Program-made: the position numbers and the translations under genes
Assembly: GCF_018336155.1 (NCBI RefSeq)
Contig: NZ_JAGYHF010000008.1
Coordinates: 1-64,000 of the forward strand
Direction: 5' to 3'
Source of the DNA: Pseudomonas rustica
GTDB taxonomy: Bacteria > Pseudomonadota > Gammaproteobacteria > Pseudomonadales > Pseudomonadaceae
DNA length: 64,000 nt
The notes under the pieces: generated by a model
What the model was told of the DNA's origin: nothing
What the model saw: the letters and a program-made list of their open reading frames with translations, nothing else
Databases searched by the model: none
Part shown: one piece after another, positions 18,001 through 24,584 of the stretch
Layout: the number at the start of each line of letters is the position of its first letter
How positions within the stretch are numbered: the stretch's first letter is position 1

Positions 18001-18633
18001 CAGCAACTCGAGCAAGGTCGTCCAGGCGCTGCTGTCGACTTCGGCGTCCGGCTGCGTCAGGTAACGGCCGGCGGTGTCGATCAGCACACCGTGATCGGCG
18101 AAGTACCAGTCGCAATGACGGGTGCCGAGGGTGTCGCGGGTCAGCTTGCGGTCGATCTTGTTGATCGGGAATTCCAGACCGGAAAAGTCCAGCAGACTGG
18201 TCTTGCCGGAACCCTGCGGGCCGATCAGCAGATACCACGGCAAGTCACTGCGCCAGCGCTCGCTGCGGCCACGATAGAGGCTGGAAGTCTTCAGGGTTTT
18301 CAGCGCGTCTTTGAAGCGCGCCTTCAACTCTTTCTGCTCTTCGTCGATCAGCTCTTCACGGCGGATGCGATCCTGACCGTCTTCGCTTTCTTCTTCGGCT
18401 TTCTTGCGGATACCGGCGCGCCAGCTGACGAAGACCATGACCAGGCCCCAGATCAGGAACAGCACGGCAATGGTCAGCAGGCGGGAGGTCGGGCTCTCCC
18501 AGAACTTGTAGTCATCGACCGCCAACAACGGGCCGACGAACCACACCAGCAGCGCCACGAACAGCACCAGCAGCAGAGTCCAGACCCAGGTCTGGCGCAG
18601 GAAGGCGCCGACTTTCTTGAAAAACTTTTTCAT
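15094..18633 (-). CDS. tssM: T6SS inner-membrane protein TssM (IcmF)
   Basis: 1179 residues from ATG 18633, with AGGGA upstream; the frame is open to 18684 but overlaps tssL there. Two hydrophobic segments lie at the N-terminus (TWVWTLLLVLFVALLVWFVG and LLTIAVLFLIWGLVMVFV). A cytoplasmic NTPase-like domain with Walker A GPQGSGKTSLL follows, then a third membrane segment near residue 430 (ALYIGALASLALFGMLWAGG), then a large periplasmic part. TssM links the baseplate to TssJ in the outer membrane. The intact Walker A places it in the TssM group that keeps the ATPase site. Confidence 0.96.
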   Translation of the reverse strand: MKKFFKKVGAFLRQTWVWTLLLVLFVALLVWFVGPLLAVDDYKFWESPTSRLLTIAVLFLIWGLVMVFVSWRAGIRKKAEEESEDGQDRIRREELIDEEQKELKARFKDALKTLKTSSLYRGRSERWRSDLPWYLLIGPQGSGKTSLLDFSGLEFPINKIDRKLTRDTLGTRHCDWYFADHGVLIDTAGRYLTQPDAEVDSSAWTTLLELLRKRRRGRPLNGVLVTIPVETLLGGSEQDIDTLARQVRGRLQDVHQKLHVDVPVYLVLSKADKLLGFDEFFDQLSREESDQVLGTSFRKDQVGTDVAVLRNEFEELLRRLNSQVIMRMHSERDTQRRGRILDFPHQLGQIGERLCLFVDMAFTGNRYQRATQLRGFYLTSAPHLTQEMDSTTAGIGASLGMSAGVLPTLRSGRSRFIHHLLSRVIFPEADLAGLDKRERSRIHWGQRALYIGALASLALFGMLWAGGFSANYERLENLRTLAQSWTQQRSALTPRDDAMGVLKTLDTSYAATQVFPKKGDVSYHERGGLYQGEDVNPPVADAYERELQAQLLPRVASQLEGQIRANLQDREKLLNSLRAYLMLNMKDRRDAAWLKDWIATDWSQRYTGNTAVQNGLNTHLERLLKQPFIYPLNDQLVAQARQVLRSESLANVVYRMLREQARNLPEYRFSQHLGPQGSLFIGTDYVIPGFYTQEGYQQYFSVQGATLVTDILRDNWVLGEGAGISDMDLRRLMVELEQLYFRDYANYWSEAVGQVALPPINDAGEGAEQLAGLTSANSPVLALLTEVRENTRFQAVADPVDQAADAADALAEQKGKLGKVGKLAAAAADKASALSVAKNLPDTAKKSLQRRFEPLHRLLDDNNGPAADLTPALNALNDLQLQLASLARSSSPEQAAFELAKTRMSGQRDALTNLRNASGRLPRPLSVWFNVLAEDSWRLVLNDAYQYMNGRYQNELYSVYGKTISKRYPFSATSTSDVAIADFREFFKDQGIADRFFDNYMRPFVSGDPGNYRMRSVDGHSLPVSKVYLDQMAAALTIRKSFFSINPAEPTVQFKLEPYTLDPAVSRSEFKFGDKTIEYRHGPIVPVSFKWPTDAEDGRTSLVMDKMSGRPIGIEKNSGPWSLFRLFDLMQTEYLNGRDVLVLKADVGGLRANYLLTSQRSPNPFDMGVLRTFRMPVQL

Positions 18634-18646
18634 CACACGTCCCTGT

Positions 18647-19522
18647 TTACGGCTGCGACTGCGGTTGCACCGCGGCCGGATCAAGCGGCTGATAAGGTTG
18701 CAGAACGGAGTCGCGCTGCTCGCCCAGAACCCAGGCGAAGCCCGAATACATCACCACCAGACAGACCAGCGTGAACAACACCACCATCCACGCCGGCACG
18801 ATGCGCACCAGACTGCGGCGCTGATCGTTGAGGCCTTCCCAGTGCGGCGACAACTCGCGCGGTACGTCGCCACGCAACTGACGAATCTGACGGTACAAGG
18901 CGTCGCGGATGCCTTCGAGTTCGAGCATGCCGCGTGCCTGTACGCGGTACTTGCCCTCGAAACCGAGGGACAGGCACAGGTACATCAGCTCAAGCATCGG
19001 CAGGTGTTTGACCGGGTTTTTCGACAGCCGATCGAGCAGCTGGAAAAACTTCTCACCGCCGAAGGTTTCGTTGTGGAAGCTGCTGAGCAGGCTCATCTGC
19101 GACCACTCGCTCTCGTTGCCCCACGGAGTAGTCACGACGGCTTCGTCGACCACGGTGCAGAGCACGTAACGCGCGGCCATCACCTGACTGCTTTCGGCGC
19201 CGTTGTGCAGGGCGCGCACTTCAAACAACTTGAGCCCGGCGGTCAGGCGCTCGTTGAGCGCGTACAAGTCTTCGCGGCTTTCGCTGTGCTTGAGGCGCAC
19301 CACTTCCGAGAGCAAATCGGAGGACGCCGCCACCAGCGAATTGAGGCTGATATTGAACGACTCTGCCGGGCGCAGGCGCGCGGCGTAGATCATCCGTTCT
19401 TCCAGTTGTTCGAAGCGCGGTGGCGCGGCGAAGTCAGTCAGCGGACTCGACGCCGGGCCGTGGCCCTGACGGTCGAGCAGGACGGTTTTGTCGTCCTGGT
19501 TGTGTTCCATGTCCTTGATCAT
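18647..19522 (-). CDS. tssL: T6SS inner-membrane protein TssL (DotU)
   Basis: 291 residues with a cytoplasmic helical domain (NISLNSLVAASSDLLSEV; YVLCTVVDEAVVTTPWG) and a single C-terminal membrane anchor (MVVVLFTLVCLVVMYSGFAWV region). There is no OmpA-type peptidoglycan-binding extension, so cell-wall anchoring would need another protein. It starts 6 bases after tssK and ends 14 bases before tssM. A second possible start is ATG 19510. Confidence 0.94.
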   Translation of the reverse strand: MIKDMEHNQDDKTVLLDRQGHGPASSPLTDFAAPPRFEQLEERMIYAARLRPAESFNISLNSLVAASSDLLSEVVRLKHSESREDLYALNERLTAGLKLFEVRALHNGAESSQVMAARYVLCTVVDEAVVTTPWGNESEWSQMSLLSSFHNETFGGEKFFQLLDRLSKNPVKHLPMLELMYLCLSLGFEGKYRVQARGMLELEGIRDALYRQIRQLRGDVPRELSPHWEGLNDQRRSLVRIVPAWMVVLFTLVCLVVMYSGFAWVLGEQRDSVLQPYQPLDPAAVQPQSQP

Positions 19523-19527
19523 GTCGG

Positions 19528-20859
19528 TCAGTTCCTGATGGCCCAGAATTTCAGTTCAAGCTCGGCGAATTCGCCGGACACGTGGAACGCGAAACCGCCG
19601 GAGCGTTCCAGTTGTGCCAGGTCTTCGGAACTGAGTTCGAGAATGAAATAGGTTTTGTTGGAGTGGAACGCGATCTGCCGCGGGGCCACCGGCAACGGTT
19701 TGACCTTGATCCCCGGCAAATGCAGGTTGACCAGTTGGCGGATGCGCTCCACCGGGCCGACCTTGAGGTGCGCCGGCAAGCGGTGGCGCAGTTCTTCGGA
19801 ATCGCAGTTGGCACTTGCTGCCAGCACGAACGACGCGGTGCCGAGCAGTTTGTGGTCGTGCAACGGCGAAACGATGATGCCGTACTGACGCGCTTGCAGG
19901 ATCAACTCGATGGCGTGCTGTTCGAGCACCATCGACAGCACCTGACGGATCGCTTCCATCAGTTTGCGGAAGCTGCCGCCCTGATCGGCGTGGGAATAAC
20001 GGCTGTCCAGACGCGGGCGTTTGCTCTCGCCGGAGAACGTCGCCAGATCGCCAAGCATGGTCAGCAGCGTGCGGTACAACTCTTCCGGGTGCACTTGCTC
20101 CAGACCGAGGTAGTGACGCAGCAGCAGTTCGGTGCGGTTGATCAGTTGCAGCATCATGAAGTCGCCAACCTCTGCGCCGCCGACCTTGCCGTTGGAGCGA
20201 ATCCGCTCGGCAATCGTGTCGCCACGGTGGTTGAGCATGCTGATGACTTCTTTCAGGCACGACAGCAGATAGCTGGACGCGTGAGCCTGAATGTAGGTCG
20301 GCACGAAATCCGGATCGAGGCTGATCACGCCGTCGGGCGTGGTGTCGAGCACGTCGCAGATTTTCAGTTTTACGTAGGCCTGATCGCTCTGCTGCTCGCC
20401 GAGCATCAGTTTGAAATCCGGGCGACCGCAGCTGACCTGGCTGGCGGAATCGTCGCCGGCGTTGGAGTCAGCCACTTCAGCGTCGTACGCGGTGAAGCGC
20501 GCAAGCACGTCGGACTGCTCCGGACGGCGCGCCTCGATGTGGTTACCGGTGACCAGCGGCAGCGCCAGATAAATCGGGGTGTTGCCGGTGTTCGGCGGTA
20601 CGTCCAGCGCCAGCGGTTCGGTGTTACCGCCGAGTTCGAACAGGCTGCCGTCCGGAAGAATCCCCGAGGCCTGGCTGACCACCAGTTTGCCCATGTTGAG
20701 GAACTGCAGGTCGATCTCCAGATTGAGGAAACCCCAGGTGTAACTGCCCAGCAACTGGGTGCGGGTTTTCATCTGGTGATCGTAATAGCGATCGTTGTGC
20801 TGGAAGTGCTGCGGCCGCAGCAGCATGCCTTCCTGCCAAATGACTTTATGGGTATTCAT
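19528..20859 (-). CDS. tssK: T6SS baseplate protein TssK
   Basis: 443 residues, the usual length. The N-terminal family signature HKVIWQEGMLLRPQHFQ is intact, with LNLEIDLQFLNMGKLVV next. TssK trimers connect the TssF/TssG wedge of the baseplate to the TssL-TssM membrane complex. It begins 2 bases after the tssJ stop. Confidence 0.96.
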   Translation of the reverse strand: MNTHKVIWQEGMLLRPQHFQHNDRYYDHQMKTRTQLLGSYTWGFLNLEIDLQFLNMGKLVVSQASGILPDGSLFELGGNTEPLALDVPPNTGNTPIYLALPLVTGNHIEARRPEQSDVLARFTAYDAEVADSNAGDDSASQVSCGRPDFKLMLGEQQSDQAYVKLKICDVLDTTPDGVISLDPDFVPTYIQAHASSYLLSCLKEVISMLNHRGDTIAERIRSNGKVGGAEVGDFMMLQLINRTELLLRHYLGLEQVHPEELYRTLLTMLGDLATFSGESKRPRLDSRYSHADQGGSFRKLMEAIRQVLSMVLEQHAIELILQARQYGIIVSPLHDHKLLGTASFVLAASANCDSEELRHRLPAHLKVGPVERIRQLVNLHLPGIKVKPLPVAPRQIAFHSNKTYFILELSSEDLAQLERSGGFAFHVSGEFAELELKFWAIRN

Positions 20860-20861
20860 GA

Positions 20862-21371
20862 TCAGTTATCCGCCTTGGCGAGCGTTTCTTGGCTGTTGCG
20901 GATACCCGTCTGATCGAGGGTCAGATCAGCCTCGGTGAGTTCCTGCGGGGTGACCTGCACGGTGTAGCGCCACTCGGTTTCCGGCAGATCGCGGTAAGCG
21001 GCGAGCACGCCCACGTAACGGCTGCCCTCCTCCACGCTGAGCTTCAACTCGACGGTTTCACCCGGGCGCAGTTCGAGTTCTTCGGTGGCCACCAGATCCG
21101 GATTGAGGGATTCCTTGGCGCGCTCGTAGAGGCTGAAGAAGTCAGCGTTTTCGAAGGTAACCGGGTGTTTGAGTTCGAACAGGCGCACCACGATCGGCGA
21201 AGGACGGCCGTTGAGATCGGGGTTCAACTGATCGCTGCCAGTCAGTTTCAGATTGACCTTGGTCACGTTCGAGTACGGCGATAGCGACGAGCAACCGGCG
21301 AGCAACGCCAGCAAAGTGAGCGCAGTCAGCGTCTGGAAAAAAGCGGTCGAGCGGCGAGACATGCGCATCAT
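20862..21371 (-). CDS. tssJ: T6SS outer-membrane lipoprotein TssJ
   Basis: 169 residues with a lipoprotein signal (LTALTLLALLAGC, lipobox LAGC). The mature part has the TssJ beta-sandwich pattern, including RPSPIVVRLFELKHPVTFENADF. It anchors the TssJLM membrane complex in the outer membrane. Its ATG overlaps the fha stop (ATGA). ATG 21362 is an alternative start with a better spaced AAGG. Confidence 0.94.
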   Translation of the reverse strand: MMRMSRRSTAFFQTLTALTLLALLAGCSSLSPYSNVTKVNLKLTGSDQLNPDLNGRPSPIVVRLFELKHPVTFENADFFSLYERAKESLNPDLVATEELELRPGETVELKLSVEEGSRYVGVLAAYRDLPETEWRYTVQVTPQELTEADLTLDQTGIRNSQETLAKADN

Positions 21372-22564
21372 CCTTGGTGGTCGGTGTGGAGGGTGGAGAT
21401 CAGGCGGATCTGTTCTTCGTAGGCCTGAGCGAAGTCGCGGGCCAACAGGCGCTCGCTCCAGTCATCGTCCTGACGCAGCGCCTGGTGATAACGGCCGAAC
21501 GCTCTCCAGCGCCCACCCGATGTTGCGATCAGCGGCTTGTTGTCGCGCTCGAAACGCAGGGTCAATTGCTCCGGCGAGAAGTGCTCCAGCGTGCCGCGTA
21601 CGGCGGCGCGGCTGGCGGTCAGCAGCGCCACTTGATGCGCCTGCAGATCACGGAACGCGCGGGAGATTGCTTGCTCGGCCGGCAGATGACCGGGTTTGCT
21701 TGGCTGCAACAGAATCTCCAGCGCTTCGCTCGGATCGACGGCGAATTTCAGCGGATTCTTGTTGGTGCCCTGGACGATGGTCTGGGCCAGACGCAGCTCG
21801 TTTTTCAGCTCCGAGCGCGTGCGCAGGCTCTGTTGTAAACCGCCGACGCTCTGACGCAGCAAACGCGCGGCATTCAGTGCCAGCGCTTCGCGTTCGTCGT
21901 GGTTGAGGCTTTTGACGTCGACACCCAGCGCGGCGCCGAAGTGCTCCCAGAAACCTTCGCTTTGCCGTTCAACAGGCTTCGGCGCCGGCGCGGGTTCAGG
22001 CTCGACGGGAGCGGCGATCAGCTCCGGCACCATCAGGCTTTCCATGTCGATGCGCGCGTAGTCGGCACGCTGACGGGAATCCTCGGGTTTGGCGGTCGGC
22101 GCCAGCAATTCGTCGATTTCCGAATACACGCGCTCTTGCTGCTCGATGGCATTGAGCGGGTCGAGGTCGAGGAACGCGTCGTCGGGAATGATGCTGCCCG
22201 CCGCGCGCGGACGGCCGGCTTCGCCGTCGAACGTGGCCGGGTCACGCACTAGTCGCGCACGAATCTCGAAGTCGCCCAGCACGTAGGTGCTGCCGTGCTC
22301 GATGCGCACCGGTTCGCCCTTGTGCAGACGCGCGCCGCTGCCGCCGTCCTGAATGCCGTTGCTGCTGCTGTCGGTCAGGAAAAACGAGCCTTCGCGGTAG
22401 CTGACAATCGCGTGGTGATTGGACAGGTGACGCTTGCGGTCAGGGATGATCCAGTCGCAATCCTCGCCCCGCCCGATCACGCCACCGGCCTGTTTGAAGG
22501 TCTTCTGGCACAACTCCGTGGGCACGAATTGCTTGGTGTTCAGCATTTCGAAAACCAATTCCAT
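21368..22564 (-). CDS. tagH: T6SS-associated FHA-domain protein (TagH/Fha2 type)
   Basis: 398 residues from ATG 22564 (AAGGAG eight bases upstream). The FHA domain at about residues 20-95 shows GRGEDCDWIIPD, LSNHHAIVSY and DSSSNG, the phosphothreonine-binding pattern. A variable proline-rich linker separates it from a C-terminal T6SS domain (GFWEHFGAALGVDVKSLN; SDDP-type SEALEILLQPS). FHA proteins are partners of the Stk/Stp pair encoded downstream. The gene is fused by an ATGA overlap to tssJ. Confidence 0.93.
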   Translation of the reverse strand: MELVFEMLNTKQFVPTELCQKTFKQAGGVIGRGEDCDWIIPDRKRHLSNHHAIVSYREGSFFLTDSSSNGIQDGGSGARLHKGEPVRIEHGSTYVLGDFEIRARLVRDPATFDGEAGRPRAAGSIIPDDAFLDLDPLNAIEQQERVYSEIDELLAPTAKPEDSRQRADYARIDMESLMVPELIAAPVEPEPAPAPKPVERQSEGFWEHFGAALGVDVKSLNHDEREALALNAARLLRQSVGGLQQSLRTRSELKNELRLAQTIVQGTNKNPLKFAVDPSEALEILLQPSKPGHLPAEQAISRAFRDLQAHQVALLTASRAAVRGTLEHFSPEQLTLRFERDNKPLIATSGGRWRAFGRYHQALRQDDDWSERLLARDFAQAYEEQIRLISTLHTDHQG

Positions 22565-22582
22565 GTTTGCTGCTCCTTGCAA

Positions 22583-22723
22583 TCACTTACCGCGATTGGC
22601 CGCTTGCGGATCACCCAGCGGGCGATAGTCGTTGTCGTTGAATTTGTAGTTGCCGCTACAGCCGCCAAGGCCGCATAGAACGACGAGGGTCAGCAGGACA
22701 GCGTGCCAGTGACGAACAGACAT
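22583..22723 (-). CDS. 46-residue lipoprotein between the FHA and regulator genes
   Basis: A short open frame starting at ATG 22723 with GGAG eight bases upstream and ending at TGA 22583. The product begins MSVRHWHAVLLTLVVLCGLG and reaches a lipobox (LGGC, Cys22). The mature part is only 25 residues: CSGNYKFNDNDYRPLGDPQ and a short tail. It lies 18 bases before the FHA gene start. Its place between sfa and fha corresponds to the small orfX-type gene of HSI-II systems, as remembered. Function is unknown; an outer-membrane accessory to TssJ is one possibility. Confidence 0.8.
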   Translation of the reverse strand: MSVRHWHAVLLTLVVLCGLGGCSGNYKFNDNDYRPLGDPQAANRGK

Positions 22724-22853
22724 CAGAGGGTCTCCAGGGGTAGACAAAGCACAAAGCGCCGGCCCTTGCGGGCGGCGCCGTTATTAGCGAATTTATTGGT
22801 TTGGGAGGCTCTAAACCGAGGCTCAGAGCCAATCCAAGGAGGTGCCACGATCT

Positions 22854-22991
22854 CCTGTGGCGAGGGGACTTGTCCCCGTTGGGGTGCGCAGCGCCCCCAA
22901 AACCTGCCAGCGCGGTCTCTGAGTGAAACCGTGTTTACCGGACTGCGACTGCTGCGCAGCCGGACGGGGATAAATCCCCTCGCCACAGGGG
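22854..22991. repeat. CTGTGGCGAGGGG-type repeat doublet inside the T6SS cluster
   Basis: CCTGTGGCGAGGGGACTTGT at 22854-22873 is mirrored by ATAAATCCCCTCGCCACAGG near 22971-22990, with a smaller GGGGTGCGCAGCGCCCC palindrome inside. The 330-base stretch 22724-23053 between sfa and the lipoprotein gene holds no credible gene. The same repeat family occurs at 44790-44923. It may separate the T6SS genes into two transcripts. Confidence 0.8.
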
Positions 22992-23053
22992 AATCAACAG
23001 CCTCAAGGAATTCATTGGCCGTGGGAGTGCGGGACAAGGCGATCACTTTCTGC

Positions 23054-24574
23054 TCAACCATCGAAGTCACCCAAATTGATATTCAGGCGGCCGAGGCGGT
23101 ATAGCAGCGTGCGGCGGGGCAGGCCCAGTTCGCGGGCGGCGAGGGTCTGGTTGCCGTCGTTTTTGCGCAGGCAGTTGAGCAACAATGTTCGCTCGACCTG
23201 CTCCAGGCGTTCGCGCAGATTCAGGCTGCTGTTGTCTTCTGGCATCGGCTCCATGCGCAGGGAGAAATGCTCGGCCAGCAACTCGCCACCCTCGCACAAC
23301 AGCACCGCGCGTTCGACCAGCGCTTTCAGTTCGCGAACGTTGCCGGGGAAGGTGTAACCCGCCAGATGCTCCAACGCCGCGTCCGACCAGCGCACCGGAT
23401 CTCGCTGCAAATAGGCGCAGGCCTTTTCGGCGAAATGCCGCGCCAGGTCGAGGATGTCGCCTTCGCGCTGACGCAACGCCGGCAGCACAATCGGAAATTG
23501 CGCGAGGCGGTAGTACAAGTCCTCGCGGAATTTACCTTCGCTGACCAGCACAGACAGATCGCGGTGAGTCGCGGCGATGATGCGCACGTCGATCTTGTGC
23601 GTGTCGTTGGAACCCAGCGGACGAATCTCGCCTTCCTGCAACACGCGCAGTAATTTCGATTGCAGCGACAGCGGCATATCACCGATTTCATCGAGCAACA
23701 GCGTGCCGCCATTGGCCGCGTCGAACAGCCCGGCGCGGTCGCGATCGGCGCCGGTAAAGGCGCCTTTGCGATAGCCGAACAGCTCGCTTTCCAGCAGGTT
23801 TTCAGGGAACGCCGCGCAGTTCTGCACGATGAACGCCTGCGAGCGACGCGGCCCGCAATCGTGAATCGCCCGCGCGACGACTTCCTTGCCGGTGCCGGTT
23901 TCGCCACGCAGCAGCACGGTGTACGGGCTGTGCAGGACTTTGCCGATCAGCGAGTAGGTCTGGCGCATCGCGGTGCTTTTGCCAATCAGACCGTAACCGC
24001 TGATGCTCGGCACGCTGCGCGCCACCGGTGCCGACACATCGCGTGGCTGACGCAGACGCTGGAGCAAATGCAGTTGGCCGAGCACGAACGAGCCGAGCTG
24101 ACCGAGCGAATCGGCGAAGCCTTGCAGGTCGGTGCGACGGCGGCTGGCGCACAGCAGCAGACCTTCGACAGCCTTGTGCTGATTGACCAGCGGTACGCAC
24201 AACAGCGACTGCCACGGCGAGGCCACCGCCGGCAGAAAACTGGTTTCGTGCAGGCTGCCGCTCAAGTCGTCGAGGCACACCACGCGGTTCTGGCACAGGG
24301 CGAATTGCAGCAATTGCTCACCGTTGTAATCCGCCGGCAGGCTCGCCGCTTCACGCGGTTGCAGGGCGCCGTCGAGGCATTCGGCGTTCATTCCCAGGCA
24401 GGTGTGGGTGGCGTCGAGCAGATACAACTGCGCCAGTTCGCAACCGCTCAACTCGGCCAAGCCGCGCACGAAGTCACCCAGCAGCGCAGCACCGTCCGCC
24501 GCGCGCGACAGACTGGCGAACTGCGCCAGCAACGCTTCGGCATACACCAGCGGCTGCGGCACTTGAGTGAACAT
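23054..24574 (-). CDS. sfa: Sigma-54-dependent T6SS activator (Sfa type)
   Basis: 506 residues from ATG 24574 (GAGG eight bases upstream; in-frame GTG codons lie at 24577 and 24583). An N-terminal GAF-like domain (about residues 20-165) is followed by an AAA+ core with Walker A GETGTGKEVVARAIH, the sigma-54-contacting GAFTGA loop, and LLLDEIGDMPLSLQSKLLRV. A C-terminal Fis-type helix-turn-helix (NQTLAARELGLPRRTLLYRL) completes it. In HSI-II clusters this protein is thought to control T6SS transcription through RpoN. I could not find a convincing -24/-12 promoter upstream of tssA. Confidence 0.93.
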   Translation of the reverse strand: MFTQVPQPLVYAEALLAQFASLSRAADGAALLGDFVRGLAELSGCELAQLYLLDATHTCLGMNAECLDGALQPREAASLPADYNGEQLLQFALCQNRVVCLDDLSGSLHETSFLPAVASPWQSLLCVPLVNQHKAVEGLLLCASRRRTDLQGFADSLGQLGSFVLGQLHLLQRLRQPRDVSAPVARSVPSISGYGLIGKSTAMRQTYSLIGKVLHSPYTVLLRGETGTGKEVVARAIHDCGPRRSQAFIVQNCAAFPENLLESELFGYRKGAFTGADRDRAGLFDAANGGTLLLDEIGDMPLSLQSKLLRVLQEGEIRPLGSNDTHKIDVRIIAATHRDLSVLVSEGKFREDLYYRLAQFPIVLPALRQREGDILDLARHFAEKACAYLQRDPVRWSDAALEHLAGYTFPGNVRELKALVERAVLLCEGGELLAEHFSLRMEPMPEDNSSLNLRERLEQVERTLLLNCLRKNDGNQTLAARELGLPRRTLLYRLGRLNINLGDFDG

Positions 24575-24584
24575 CACGCCCACC

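Noticed and set aside
14905..18774. 1289-residue open frame on the plus strand opposite tssM
   Set aside because: It mirrors the codon pattern of tssM, which is a certain gene, and is rich in Gln, His, Arg and Val, as antisense frames of GC-rich genes are. No domain or start signal.
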